NCBI RefSeq assembly: GCF_002968635.1 | Contig: NZ_PVBN01000021.1 | Location: forward strand, 1 to 46,735 | Source: Neorhizobium alkalisoli | Lineage (GTDB): Bacteria > Pseudomonadota > Alphaproteobacteria > Rhizobiales > Rhizobiaceae | Direction: 5' to 3' | DNA: 46,735 nucleotides | Part shown: piece by piece, positions 30,371 through 39,196 of the stretch | Position numbering within the stretch: the stretch's first letter is position 1 | Layout: every line of letters begins with the position of its first letter | Translations under genes and position numbers: made by a program | Notes under the pieces: generated by a model | The model's input: only the letters and a program-made list of their open reading frames with translations | The model's database searches: none | Told to the model about the DNA's origin: nothing

Positions 30371-31631
30371 TTAACGAACCTCTTGAATTGGTGAGGGAAG
30401 CATCTGAAGTCGCCCACATCTCGATTACCGGGATGCCATTCGGCATCGGTTTTGCTTCGGGTGAATGAAGGCCTTTTCTCATCGTAGCCGCATAGGCCCA
30501 TTCCAACCATTGCGTGAGATGCTGCAAATCATCTGCTTCAACGGTCGGTCCGCCCCAAATTCGAAAGCCGGCAGGTGCGTCGTGCATGGTGAAAATATCG
30601 TAGGCGACTCCTTCGATCTGAAGCATTTCAATCATGGATTTGCAGACGCGCTCTGCCTCCTTGCGCTCGAACGGTTGAACCAACTGGAGGCACAGGGAGA
30701 CGCTGGAGCGGGAGTTCTCATCGGCCAGCCAGTCTATCCACGACGTTTCTTTCACCCAATCGTCGACGACCATGTAGTTGAGTTGCACCCGTTGCAGGAG
30801 AGCCGGAAGGCCGCCTATCCCTTCCGCCCAATCGAGCGCGGAATGGAGGTCTTCGAGAGCAAGAAGACTCGGCGTGGAAATCGTGTGCCCTTCGAACAAA
30901 TTATGAAGGGCGCCGCCGTCAGCTTTGCAGAAATTGAGAAGCTTCGGTCGAATGGATTTCGATATGTTGGACGTGGCGCGATTCAATGCCCGAGGCCCGA
31001 ATGCGATCATGCCATGTCCTGCTTCGCTGCCCAGGCCCTTCTGCCAAGACCACGTCACAGCATCAAGTTTGGTGAAGTCCAGAGGCATCGCGAACGCAGC
31101 TGATGCGGCGTCCGCAATGACCAGACCGTCCCGACCGTTCGTCACCCAATCTAGATCTTTGACGCACACGCCGTTGCCGGTTCCGTTGTAGACAAGAACA
31201 ACGTCATTCTCATCCCTGACATCGGAGGTCGGGGGAAAGCCTCGGCCCGTTCCCTTGTGAACGCGTGCGCGGTGGCCCATAAGACCGGCGATGTCATCTG
31301 CCCAATAGGCGGAAAAACCGTCTGACACGATCACATCGACGTCGCGCTGGCCAAGCAAATTCCAAAGGGCAAACTCAATGGCACCCGTAGCGGAACCAGG
31401 CACAATACCCACCACCCAATCATCGGGAACGCCCAATAATTGACAAGAACGCGTGATGGCCCCCGCCAGTCGTAATTTACCCGAACGACTACGATGGCTT
31501 CTACCAAGCAGGGTTGTCGATAGACGAGAAATGTCCCAACCGGGATGCTTTTTGCACGGGCCCGATGAAAAGTTGGGGCTGCTTGGTCGTGCTGAAGGCC
31601 TACGACGACGAAATCCGGACTGATCGTTCAT
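30357..31631 (-). CDS. SerC-like (phosphoserine-type) PLP aminotransferase
   Basis: The gene encodes 424 residues. The start PSSPNFSSGPCKKHPGWDI is the signature of the Methanosarcina/alphaproteobacterial SerC branch. The PLP-binding Lys is in TWSWQKGLGS (Lys198), with Asp174 in VIADAASA. In primary metabolism SerC makes phosphoserine from phosphohydroxypyruvate; a plasmid copy in this operon more likely aminates a related 2-oxo acid made by the aldolase and SDR. The stop of the aldolase gene overlaps its ATG (ATGA). The length is slightly above the usual 370-390, with an Arg-rich N-terminal and a short C-terminal extension. Confidence 0.85.
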   Translation of the reverse strand: MNDQSGFRRRRPSARPSSPNFSSGPCKKHPGWDISRLSTTLLGRSHRSRSGKLRLAGAITRSCQLLGVPDDWVVGIVPGSATGAIEFALWNLLGQRDVDVIVSDGFSAYWADDIAGLMGHRARVHKGTGRGFPPTSDVRDENDVVLVYNGTGNGVCVKDLDWVTNGRDGLVIADAASAAFAMPLDFTKLDAVTWSWQKGLGSEAGHGMIAFGPRALNRATSNISKSIRPKLLNFCKADGGALHNLFEGHTISTPSLLALEDLHSALDWAEGIGGLPALLQRVQLNYMVVDDWVKETSWIDWLADENSRSSVSLCLQLVQPFERKEAERVCKSMIEMLQIEGVAYDIFTMHDAPAGFRIWGGPTVEADDLQHLTQWLEWAYAATMRKGLHSPEAKPMPNGIPVIEMWATSDASLTNSRGSLNGHT

Positions 31632-32689
31632 GCCACTTTCTCCATTTGCGCTGTCATGGAAGCCTCAACCGTGAGCGCGCATTGTTTAGCCGTCTCAAGA
31701 ATCGCTTGGTTGAAACTGGAGGAATTGGCCGGAATGTTTTTGATCCAGTGAAAAACTTGATCGCCAGAAAGAGAACGGTCGCCCAGAATTTCCTGGACGA
31801 ATGTCGGATGTAAGCCGTTTGCGGCGCCGATCTGATAAAAGAGATTGTCGCCCCAGCCGTATTTTTCTTTCAATGGATTGAAGTGCTTTACGACGAGCTG
31901 CTGAAGCCGATCTTCCGCAAGTTTCGAATATCCCGGCGTGACGACGCGCAGCAATTGTTCCGTACTGGCATTGCCCGCACCCCGTCCCATGCCGGCAACA
32001 GTGCAATCGAGCCAAGTGCTTCCCGCCTCTGCCGCACACAAAGCGTTCGCGATTGCCAAGCCGCTATTGTCATGAGCGTGGTAACCGATGTCTGCGCCAA
32101 GTCCTTCGGCAAAATCGCCGACTAGATCCTTGACCCGGGTTGGTTTCATCGTGCCGAGTGAATCCGCGACATAGACAGCCTCCAGCCCATCGATTTTCTT
32201 GACGAACCTGAGGCACTCCTGAATTTCGCGCTGATCCGCCATATCGATTTGCATCAGATTGAGAAAAACCCGATACCCACGGTCAAGAAGAAGCTGCACA
32301 AGGCTTTCACACTTGTGTGCCGTCCGATAGTGAACGGCTATGCGAATGATATCGATGCCGCCCTCAACCTTTTGACCGAGGTCTCTGTTGAGCTTAGATC
32401 CAGTATCGCCATCGTATTCGAGATAATCTTTCGCATCGATCATGACCGCGAGCAGCGTGTTTTTGCTGAAACGCAATGCGCGCGCCTTGGCGTTGTCCAC
32501 GTTTGCGAACGGCCCAGCACTCGGACCTTTACCTGCAAGGCCAAGTTCGATGACATCGACCGGAAGAACGGCCATGGCGGCAAGGTAATCTTCCACCAAG
32601 TCTTTAGGGAACGTCCAATTTGTATAGTATCCTCCGTCTCTGAAGGTGCAGTCCAAGATGCCCAGTGAATTCGAAATACGTGTATACAT
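31628..32689 (-). CDS. HMG-CoA-lyase-like aldolase (DRE-TIM metallolyase)
   Basis: The gene encodes 353 residues. The N-terminal LDCTFRDGGYYTNW (12-25) carries the metal-binding Asp and catalytic Arg. GYHAHDNSG (His204, His206) gives the second metal site and GMGRGAGN (233-240) is also conserved. This is closest to the 4-hydroxy-2-oxovalerate-aldolase-like branch. It should join or split a carbon-carbon bond of a 2-oxo acid. In other clusters such an aldolase plus an aminotransferase makes unusual hydroxy-amino acids. It is 45 bp after the SDR gene and overlaps the aminotransferase gene. Confidence 0.85.
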   Translation of the reverse strand: MYTRISNSLGILDCTFRDGGYYTNWTFPKDLVEDYLAAMAVLPVDVIELGLAGKGPSAGPFANVDNAKARALRFSKNTLLAVMIDAKDYLEYDGDTGSKLNRDLGQKVEGGIDIIRIAVHYRTAHKCESLVQLLLDRGYRVFLNLMQIDMADQREIQECLRFVKKIDGLEAVYVADSLGTMKPTRVKDLVGDFAEGLGADIGYHAHDNSGLAIANALCAAEAGSTWLDCTVAGMGRGAGNASTEQLLRVVTPGYSKLAEDRLQQLVVKHFNPLKEKYGWGDNLFYQIGAANGLHPTFVQEILGDRSLSGDQVFHWIKNIPANSSSFNQAILETAKQCALTVEASMTAQMEKVA

Positions 32690-32734
32690 AACCTTAAATC
32701 CTCCTAACGTTCTGTTTTGGATTGGAAATTTCTT

Positions 32735-33502
32735 TCAGGCTGCGTGGTATCCGCCATCAACATAGAGGATTTCACCTGTCACGAAGGAGGCAGCATCGCT
32801 GGCCAAAAAGACATACGGGCCGAAATACTCCGAAAGCTCCCCCCGGCGACCCATCGGCGTATGAGCCATTGCGCGCCGCTGATAGGGGGTATCCAAGTCG
32901 ACATGAACGCCCTTCATGAAATTGTTGATGTAGCCCGGAGCGACAGCATTGACGCGGACGTTCCTGTCGGCCCACTCGACCGCCATCGTTTTTACAAGCT
33001 GGTTGGCTCCTCCCTTTGACACGGCATACGGGGTCAGCCCCGGAACGCCCAGCGAACTCGCAATCGATGAGGTCATGACAATACTGCCGCGCTTTTGCGG
33101 CAACATCCGCTGGGCTGCCGCCTTCGCGCACAGATAGTAGCCGCGCACGTTGATCGATAGGACATGTTCCCATTCATCGATCTCATACGTTTCTGCAGGC
33201 TTGATGATATCCGTGCCAGCGTTGCAGATCATGACGTCGATCTTGCCGAAATGGTCAACGGCACCTCCGACAAGATTCTGGATATCCGCCTCGCTTCTTA
33301 CATCAGCTGGCACGGCCAGGACTTCGTATCCAAGCGCTTCGAATTCTTGCTTCGTTTCCCGGAGCTCGTCCACCTCGTGGGAAGAAATTACAATCTGTGC
33401 GCCCAGCGAGGCAAAGCATCCGGCTAACGCTTTTCCCAGCCCGCGGCTGGACCCGGAAACAACGATCGTTTTACCTGAGATATCAAATAGATTCGTGGTC
33501 AT
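32735..33502 (-). CDS. Short-chain dehydrogenase/reductase
   Basis: The gene encodes 255 residues, the classic SDR length. Cofactor motif SGSSRGLG (16-23), CNAG (93-96), catalytic Ser about 145, YAVSK (Tyr159, Lys163) and the C-terminal VTGEILYVDGGY are all present. It should oxidise or reduce a hydroxy/keto group, using NAD(H) or NADP(H). HEVDE after the second strand suggests no clear cofactor preference to me. ATG 33502 is preferred to the longer frame (33517). It lies 91 bp after the lyase gene in the same operon. Confidence 0.9.
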   Translation of the reverse strand: MTTNLFDISGKTIVVSGSSRGLGKALAGCFASLGAQIVISSHEVDELRETKQEFEALGYEVLAVPADVRSEADIQNLVGGAVDHFGKIDVMICNAGTDIIKPAETYEIDEWEHVLSINVRGYYLCAKAAAQRMLPQKRGSIVMTSSIASSLGVPGLTPYAVSKGGANQLVKTMAVEWADRNVRVNAVAPGYINNFMKGVHVDLDTPYQRRAMAHTPMGRRGELSEYFGPYVFLASDAASFVTGEILYVDGGYHAA

Positions 33503-33593
33503 AGCTGCGCTCCTCAAACAAAATCAAGTTGACAAATTCGGGCGTATTTCACCCGCCGGTTCTTTAAATGCGAAGATCTTCAATCTGGAGCGG

Positions 33594-35096
33594 TCAAACG
33601 CTCTCTGGACGTACCAAAGCACCTGCAATTCCGCGAAGCGCTTTGCTTGCGGATGCCCATCTCGACCGCTTTTCCATCAGGCGCTCACGGTGCTTTTCGG
33701 TGTTTTCCGAAAGACGCGAGATCTCCGACTGGGAGATTTCTGGTGACGGACCCGCGCCATATGCGAGGGTCTTTATTATGGCTTCCGGAGAAAGGTCCGG
33801 CAGGGTGTCGTCCACCCACTCTGGATGAAGACGCAGCATTGCCGCGAGAAGGTTATCATCATTGCCGGCCAGGACTTCTTTGACCATGCGGCCGACTTCA
33901 TGATGAACCTGGCGGAATGGCAAATTGAAGCGTTGAACAATCCACTCAGCCAACGCCGTCGCGCCCGTTTGTCCCTTATCCAACCTCGCGTCCATATTTT
34001 CTTTAACGGGCGCTGCCAAATCGACAATTAGGCGGGTCAACTTCACAGCATCCGCAAATTGTTTCAAAGCACCCCAGACAGGTTTGACGCTTTCGGTACC
34101 AACGGCGATTGAGTTGGAAAAAGGCGTGAAGTGCTGGGCCATTGCGGCGGAGCTGAAGGCACCAAGTGGCACTGCACACATTCCCTTGATGTTTTCGAGA
34201 ACGTAGACATTGCGTTTCTGCGGCATCATGGAGCTTATGCCTACCATCTCGTCCGGGATGTGGAAGAAATTAAACTCGGCCGTTGTCCAGAGCTGAAAGT
34301 CGTGGGCCAACCGACTTAGCGTAGTCGCTGTCACACTGAGCGCCGCAAGTAGTCTCAGAACGACATCGCGCGAAGCAATCGCCTCAATTGAGTGGGAACT
34401 GGTCGTTTTGAAGCCCAGGAGTTCAGCTGTTCTTGCGGGGTTGATTGGAAAGCTGGTCCCACAGATCGCTCCGGCGCCCAGAGGGCATGTTTCCAGTTCA
34501 TCAAAGATTGCTGAAATCGTCTCCAGATCCCGATCGAACGCCGCTGCGACGCCGGAGAAATAGTGGGCAAGGCTTGTCGGCTGGGCAGCCTGATAATGAG
34601 TGTAAGCGGGAAGCAGGATCGCTCGGCATTCCCAAGCCTTGGAGAGCAATGCTTTCTGCAAATCCACCAGATCGCGTACAAGGATCGCCAATTCCTCACG
34701 CAATCTGAGGCGTAAAACCGTTGCCCCCAAATCATTTCTGGAACGGCCAGCTTGAAGCATGCCCCCTATTTGTTCCCCGGTCTCAAAAATTAGAAGACTT
34801 TCATAAAGCATGAAAGTTCCACGGGGAGATGGCACGCCCTGAAGAACCGCAAATCCAGATCCTTGCAGATCATTGATGCGATGAACCAATGTTGTCGCGT
34901 CATCAGCGCTTATCAAGCCGGCCTCTTGCATCATTACTAGATGTGCCAAGTCCACCTCGGCTATGTAATTCAGCTCGTGCTCCACGGTGGTATTGTCGAT
35001 ATTACCGAACAATATTTCGGCCGCTTCAGGATCGATGGACGATGCCACACGACCAGTGTTGGCAAGGTCGAAGGGAGCTCTTCTAAGCGCATTCAT
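33594..35096 (-). CDS. Argininosuccinate-lyase-like enzyme (fumarase/ASL superfamily)
   Basis: The gene encodes 500 residues from ATG 35096, which has aaaggagg 8 bases upstream. Superfamily motifs are clear: GRSRNDL (117-123), THYQAAQPTSLAHY (166-179) and SSMMPQKRN (288-296), the last with the catalytic Ser loop. These enzymes release fumarate from an N-succinyl or argininosuccinate-like adduct. No other arginine genes are near. Beside a cysteine-synthase-like enzyme and a threonine-kinase-like enzyme it more likely frees 2,3-diaminobutyrate or diaminopropionate from an aspartate adduct. The N-terminus overlaps the ATP-grasp gene by 14 bp. Confidence 0.85.
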   Translation of the reverse strand: MNALRRAPFDLANTGRVASSIDPEAAEILFGNIDNTTVEHELNYIAEVDLAHLVMMQEAGLISADDATTLVHRINDLQGSGFAVLQGVPSPRGTFMLYESLLIFETGEQIGGMLQAGRSRNDLGATVLRLRLREELAILVRDLVDLQKALLSKAWECRAILLPAYTHYQAAQPTSLAHYFSGVAAAFDRDLETISAIFDELETCPLGAGAICGTSFPINPARTAELLGFKTTSSHSIEAIASRDVVLRLLAALSVTATTLSRLAHDFQLWTTAEFNFFHIPDEMVGISSMMPQKRNVYVLENIKGMCAVPLGAFSSAAMAQHFTPFSNSIAVGTESVKPVWGALKQFADAVKLTRLIVDLAAPVKENMDARLDKGQTGATALAEWIVQRFNLPFRQVHHEVGRMVKEVLAGNDDNLLAAMLRLHPEWVDDTLPDLSPEAIIKTLAYGAGPSPEISQSEISRLSENTEKHRERLMEKRSRWASASKALRGIAGALVRPESV

Positions 35097-36327
35097 AAAT
35101 TTTGCCCTCCTTTGAGCTTTCGCCGGTCTCGACATAGGAGGGCGAAATCATGCTCAGCGCAGCCCGAGCCGCAGCGCTTGCCTTTTCCCCTGTATCTGCA
35201 AGAGTGATGATGTGGCCGATGCGGTCTCGAAAATCTCCCTGCAATTCGACATCGAACGGAAGGGACTTGTAGAGCCGGACGTCGGAAACATCCGGCGCGC
35301 GCTCAGCGTCGGAGAGGCCGTTTACATGCGATATCCTGCCATTTCGATCTGGAAGCAGGAACCGGATCGAGGTGCGGTTGTATCTCGTCACTTTGGGGCT
35401 GCGGCCCGATCCGGTGGAAAGGCGAATAGATTCCTCGATCAGATTTATACCGCTGGCCAAACGAACCAGCTCCGGTAGGAAGCCACCGGCTAAGCGAGGG
35501 TTTATCTCGATGATCCGCGGGCGTGATCGTAGATCGAGCTTGAGCTCGACATGCACCGGCCCCCAATCAAGCTTGATTTCCCTACAGACTTCGCGGACGT
35601 GGTGATGAATGGCATTCCTGGTTTCGGAGGCCAGTGCTGCTGGAAAATCATGTCCAATTTCGACAAAAAAAGGCTCTTTCCCAAGATGCTTGCGCGTAAT
35701 TCCGACTGGCTCGCCATTGAATATTTCAACAGAATATTCTTCGCCGGAAATATATTCTTCCAACAACACGGGTGCGGATGAGCCGGCATGCAAAATATGC
35801 GTGACCTGCTCCTTCACCTCGTCTTCGGTCAGGCAAAGACGGACACCGACGCTTCCGGAACCGGCGACTGGCTTGACGACGACCGGCAAGCCAATCTGCC
35901 GAACGGCTTCATGGACATCACTCAGGTCCGTGATTTCTGCAAAGCGAAGGGTCTCCAGACCTGCACCCTGAAGAGCGCGGCGCAATGCAGCTTTATTCCT
36001 GCACGTTCTTACAGCCGTCAGCGACGGCCCGGAAAATCTCAATTCCTGCGTCAAGCGAGCTACCGTTTCGATGAAATACTCGGAACTGGTCATTATTCCG
36101 GCAACGCGTCCCAAGGACGCCAAATGCCTGCAAGCGGAGAGAAGGCTTTCCAAATCCGACGTATCACAGGTGACGACTTCGACATCCGTATCGACCAGAA
36201 ACGCGTATTTACGCGGATCCTTCACCAACAAAACCGGCTCGAAGCCGAGGTCGCGAGCCACGCCGAAGAAGAGCGGTCCTGTTCCGCTCGTGTTGCTTTC
36301 GATGAAGACAACATAGGAAGCCATCAT
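35083..36327 (-). CDS. ATP-grasp ligase
   Basis: The gene encodes 414 residues. The ATP-grasp fold is shown by VVKPVAGSGSVGV (150-162), the hinge LLEEYISGEEYSVE (188-201) and the metal-binding HVELKLD...PRIIEINPRLAGG (259-282). The N-terminal PreATP domain begins ASYVVFIESNTSGTG. Such ligases form an amide or peptide bond from a carboxylate with ATP; the branch resembles L-amino-acid ligases of dipeptide antibiotics. In this operon it probably joins the diamino acid to a second moiety. It overlaps both neighbours, with ATGA at its start. Confidence 0.88.
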   Translation of the reverse strand: MMASYVVFIESNTSGTGPLFFGVARDLGFEPVLLVKDPRKYAFLVDTDVEVVTCDTSDLESLLSACRHLASLGRVAGIMTSSEYFIETVARLTQELRFSGPSLTAVRTCRNKAALRRALQGAGLETLRFAEITDLSDVHEAVRQIGLPVVVKPVAGSGSVGVRLCLTEDEVKEQVTHILHAGSSAPVLLEEYISGEEYSVEIFNGEPVGITRKHLGKEPFFVEIGHDFPAALASETRNAIHHHVREVCREIKLDWGPVHVELKLDLRSRPRIIEINPRLAGGFLPELVRLASGINLIEESIRLSTGSGRSPKVTRYNRTSIRFLLPDRNGRISHVNGLSDAERAPDVSDVRLYKSLPFDVELQGDFRDRIGHIITLADTGEKASAAARAALSMISPSYVETGESSKEGKIYECA

Positions 36328-37364
36328 GCCGCCCTCGCTTGCAATATCGATCGCATCACGTCGTCATAGGATCGACGGCGCCAATGGAAATAGCTCCACT
36401 CCGAACAACCGTCCTGCGGGCGGTCGACGCCGATCGGTTCTTCCGGCAATGAGCCGGTCCAGTTAGCTAGGTTCTTGAGCCAGTCGTCATCGTAGATCGT
36501 TTCGACATATCGGTGCCCTTCGTCAGGGAAAAAGGTAACCACTGTTTTCCCGGGATTCTGCTTCGCCCACCAGTCGGCAACAAGCCACGCGGCACCGCTT
36601 GTTCCGCCTTGAAACAGGCCGTGCCGCTGATGAAGCTTTCGGGTGGCGAGAAAGGCCGCCGGAGCATCCACCCAATGGACCTCGTCGAACTGGGTATGAT
36701 CGACATTCTTTGGCATCAGACTGTTTCCAAGTCCGCGAAGAAGTCGCTTTCCATCCTGCTGGCCGAAGATGACACTGTTCGGTGTATCAACGCCAATCAC
36801 GGTCAAGTCGGGATTGAGATATCTGAGGAAATGCGCCGTGCCGGACATCGACCCGCCAGAGCCGACCGTTCCAACCAGGCAGTCGATCGTACCGAGACGG
36901 CTTGCTATCCATTCGGAAACTGCCCCATAGGCCCTGCGATTGTCCTCGTTGGTGTATTGTGAGGGGCAGAAACATCCGGGATTTTCACTCATAGCTTTCG
37001 CCAGGCGATCCAGCCTTGCTTGTTGAAAACCGCCCAGCTCGCTCGGCTTTTCCACGATGTCAACGGTCGCGCCAAGCTCCCGCAACCGGTTCTTCAACTT
37101 TTCGTCGATCGCAGGATCGCTGACCAAAATGAGCCTGTACCCGCGAACCGCCGCAAGCATAGCCAGCGCGAGGCCGAACGTACCAGATGTGGTTTCGCAG
37201 ATAGTTCCGCCCGGCAGCAGCCGACCGTCTCGCTCTGCCTGGTCCAGCATGTAACGCGCCGGCAGGAGCTTCATGAGGTGGAAAGACGCAGCGAATAGAT
37301 TCGGTGCTAATCGGAAAAGCCTGGGAAGCTCCAGGTCATTGAAACTGCGGGAATCAGCAGGCAT
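36324..37364 (-). CDS. Cysteine-synthase-like PLP enzyme (beta-replacement)
   Basis: The gene encodes 346 residues. The PLP Lys is probably Lys32 in SFHLMKLLPARYML; the usual NPxxSVKDR is altered to NLFAASFHLMK. The substrate loop ETTSGTFGLALA (57-68) and the phosphate loop GSGGSMSG (168-175) are clear. It may replace the phosphate of O-phosphothreonine with an amino donor such as aspartate, as enzymes of diaminobutyrate and diaminopropionate pathways do. It overlaps the kinase gene by 11 bp and the ATP-grasp gene by 4 bp. The open extension to 37478 is discounted because it overlaps the kinase. Confidence 0.85.
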   Translation of the reverse strand: MPADSRSFNDLELPRLFRLAPNLFAASFHLMKLLPARYMLDQAERDGRLLPGGTICETTSGTFGLALAMLAAVRGYRLILVSDPAIDEKLKNRLRELGATVDIVEKPSELGGFQQARLDRLAKAMSENPGCFCPSQYTNEDNRRAYGAVSEWIASRLGTIDCLVGTVGSGGSMSGTAHFLRYLNPDLTVIGVDTPNSVIFGQQDGKRLLRGLGNSLMPKNVDHTQFDEVHWVDAPAAFLATRKLHQRHGLFQGGTSGAAWLVADWWAKQNPGKTVVTFFPDEGHRYVETIYDDDWLKNLANWTGSLPEEPIGVDRPQDGCSEWSYFHWRRRSYDDVMRSILQARAA

Positions 37365-38328
37365 AGCGATACTCGGCCTCTCTCGTAAGAAATTGCATGA
37401 AGGGGGGCATGTCGATCTTGGCAAGTGCACCGGAAGCTCTGTGGACCAACTCCTCAACATTCGGGTTTTGGGCATCAAACATGAGCCCGGCTACCGTCCC
37501 GCTATGCGCGACCTGAATGCCCACAGCACCGGTATCGGCAGCGATCCTTTCGATCTCCGAAAACATTGGCTTGGGAAGGAAGCGCTGATTGATACGCGCG
37601 CTCGCCGATGCCACACGCCCGATCAAAGAGGCATCCCCCGTCAGGATAGCTTTGCGCGCCATGGCCAGAAGAGACCTGAATGCCTCCATTTCCCAGGCTG
37701 TATAGCGGGCAGGCGGGAAGGAAACTGTATCTACCGTCTGGGCGGGCGCAGTATTAACACACACGATTGACAGAGGGGGGAGCTGCGCGCCGACATGTTC
37801 GAGGACGACTCCTTCGCGTTGCGCGAAAAGCACGATTGTCTCGGTAAACATGATACTGTCGCTGGCCACCTCGCTTTCGACCGAGAGTTTTGCGACGGTC
37901 TCCGGGCTTAGTCTTTTACGGAAAGCATTAGCCACAGCGTTAATCGTCGAGACGATATCACTCGTTGAGGACCCCATCCCAAGCCCGATAGGGATGTTTG
38001 AGGACAGCGTGAGTTTTCCGCCGTACCCGTCCAGACCCAAATGAGCGAGTGTTCTCCGCGCTGCAGCTGCCGCTTTGGTTTTACTGGGCGGGAAAACGGA
38101 AATTTTTTCCCCTGCAGGCTCAAAATCCGCGGTCGTCGAGAGACTTGGGCACGGAAGCGTGATGAGTCCTCGGTGAAGATGACCCGTTTTGTCAAAAAAT
38201 ACACCTTGGAGGATTTCGCCACAGTGCGCCATGGCGCTATGGGTCCCAATACTTTTCTCTTCAGATGCTATCGATGCAATAACGCCGCGGGCGCTCAAAG
38301 AACCGTTCAAAATAAGCTGAGATTCCAA
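37354..38328 (-). CDS. GHMP kinase, PduX-like (L-threonine kinase type)
   Basis: The gene encodes about 324 residues from a TTG at 38328 that has GGAGG 7 bases upstream; the frame runs on to 38358. The motif HCGEILQG (35-42) and the ATP-binding PIGLGMGSSTSD (113-124) mark the PduX branch, whose known member makes O-phospho-L-threonine for cobalamin. No cobalamin genes are present here. As the first gene of a nine-gene leftward operon, it probably makes phosphothreonine (or a phosphorylated relative) for the cysteine-synthase-like enzyme that follows and overlaps it. Confidence 0.82.
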   Translation of the reverse strand: MESQLILNGSLSARGVIASIASEEKSIGTHSAMAHCGEILQGVFFDKTGHLHRGLITLPCPSLSTTADFEPAGEKISVFPPSKTKAAAAARRTLAHLGLDGYGGKLTLSSNIPIGLGMGSSTSDIVSTINAVANAFRKRLSPETVAKLSVESEVASDSIMFTETIVLFAQREGVVLEHVGAQLPPLSIVCVNTAPAQTVDTVSFPPARYTAWEMEAFRSLLAMARKAILTGDASLIGRVASASARINQRFLPKPMFSEIERIAADTGAVGIQVAHSGTVAGLMFDAQNPNVEELVHRASGALAKIDMPPFMQFLTREAEYRYAC

Positions 38329-38358
38329 TTCCACTCCTCCCTCAGTTGCAACTGACAA

Positions 38359-38584
38359 GACTTAGAGACCCCTCAAAATACATGAAGAGTTATTTCTAAG
38401 TGTGTGAAAGTATTCAATTTATATTATTACCGCCGCCGAAGCGTTTGAAAATATGTAGAGGAAAATTAATGAAATGTAATTTCTATTTTTGGTTTATTTT
38501 GTTTTGAAAACATAAATTGGTCGTGCAATATTTTCAGGTATCGTCATTTGCACGAAATTTGGTTCATGGGAGGAAATTTGACGC
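38359..38584. promoter_or_regulatory. AT-rich divergent control region with an Lrp-type inverted repeat
   Basis: This gap separates the leftward biosynthetic operon from the rightward lrp-like gene. It is very AT-rich. CGTGCAA (38522-38528) and TTGCACG (38548-38554) form a perfect 7-bp inverted repeat with a 19-bp spacer, a likely binding site for the adjacent Lrp-like regulator. The segment 38471-38553 also resembles 46055-46137. Promoters for both directions must lie here. Confidence 0.6.
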
Positions 38585-39067
38585 ATGGTGGATCTGGACA
38601 GGATAGATTTTAAGATTTTGACGATCCTCCAAAACGACAACCAAATTTCCAATGCCGAGTTGGCCGATACAGTGGGTGTATCGGCCCCGACCTGTTTGCG
38701 ACGCGTGCGGAGGTTACGTGAAGAAGGTGTGATCACTGGCGACGTCTGTATCGTCGATCCAGCCAAAATTGGCAGTAATCTAATGATCATTGTTGAGGTG
38801 GAACTTAGCGAGGAAGACACCGCCAGCATGAAAGAATTCGAGCGAAGAGCCGTAGCTCACAAGCTGGTCAAGCAGTGCTATTTGGTAACTGGGGAGACTG
38901 ACTATGTTCTTTTCGTTTCAACCCTCGATATGGGCGAATACGAAAGTTTTGCCAGCGAAATGTTCTTCTCAAACAAGCTGGTCAAGAAATTCAAAACACT
39001 AATGGTAATGACGCGGCTGAAGAATGACACCACATTTGACGTCACACGTTACAATCCAAGGGCCTAA
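38585..39067 (+). CDS. Lrp/AsnC-family regulator, divergent from the biosynthetic operon
   Basis: The gene encodes 160 residues. The N-terminal HTH (about 4-60: DRIDFKILTILQNDNQISNAE, then LADTVGVSAPTCLRRVRRLREEGVI) and the C-terminal ligand-binding RAM domain (IIVEVELSE, then VKQCYLVTGETDYVLFV) are complete. Lrp-type proteins sense amino acids. The gene is divergent from the nine-gene operon, with an inverted repeat between them, so it probably controls that operon in response to an amino acid or the product. It has its own ribosome site (gggagg), slightly far at about 12 bases. Confidence 0.93.
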   Translation: MVDLDRIDFKILTILQNDNQISNAELADTVGVSAPTCLRRVRRLREEGVITGDVCIVDPAKIGSNLMIIVEVELSEEDTASMKEFERRAVAHKLVKQCYLVTGETDYVLFVSTLDMGEYESFASEMFFSNKLVKKFKTLMVMTRLKNDTTFDVTRYNPRA

Positions 39068-39196
39068 TATGCGCGTGTCTAAAACAAGAAGGGTCTTCAT
39101 CCTGCATCTTGCTTGAGGTTGGCCACCCGAGCATCGCAGGAGTGTTTTAATCTCTCTGACACTGCCGAAGACCGGAATGAGGCGCCGGCCACCTCA

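Noticed and set aside
33594..35096. Arginine biosynthesis role for the ASL-like enzyme
   Set aside because: There is no argininosuccinate synthase or other arg gene, and it sits between an ATP-grasp ligase and an SDR in a specialised operon.
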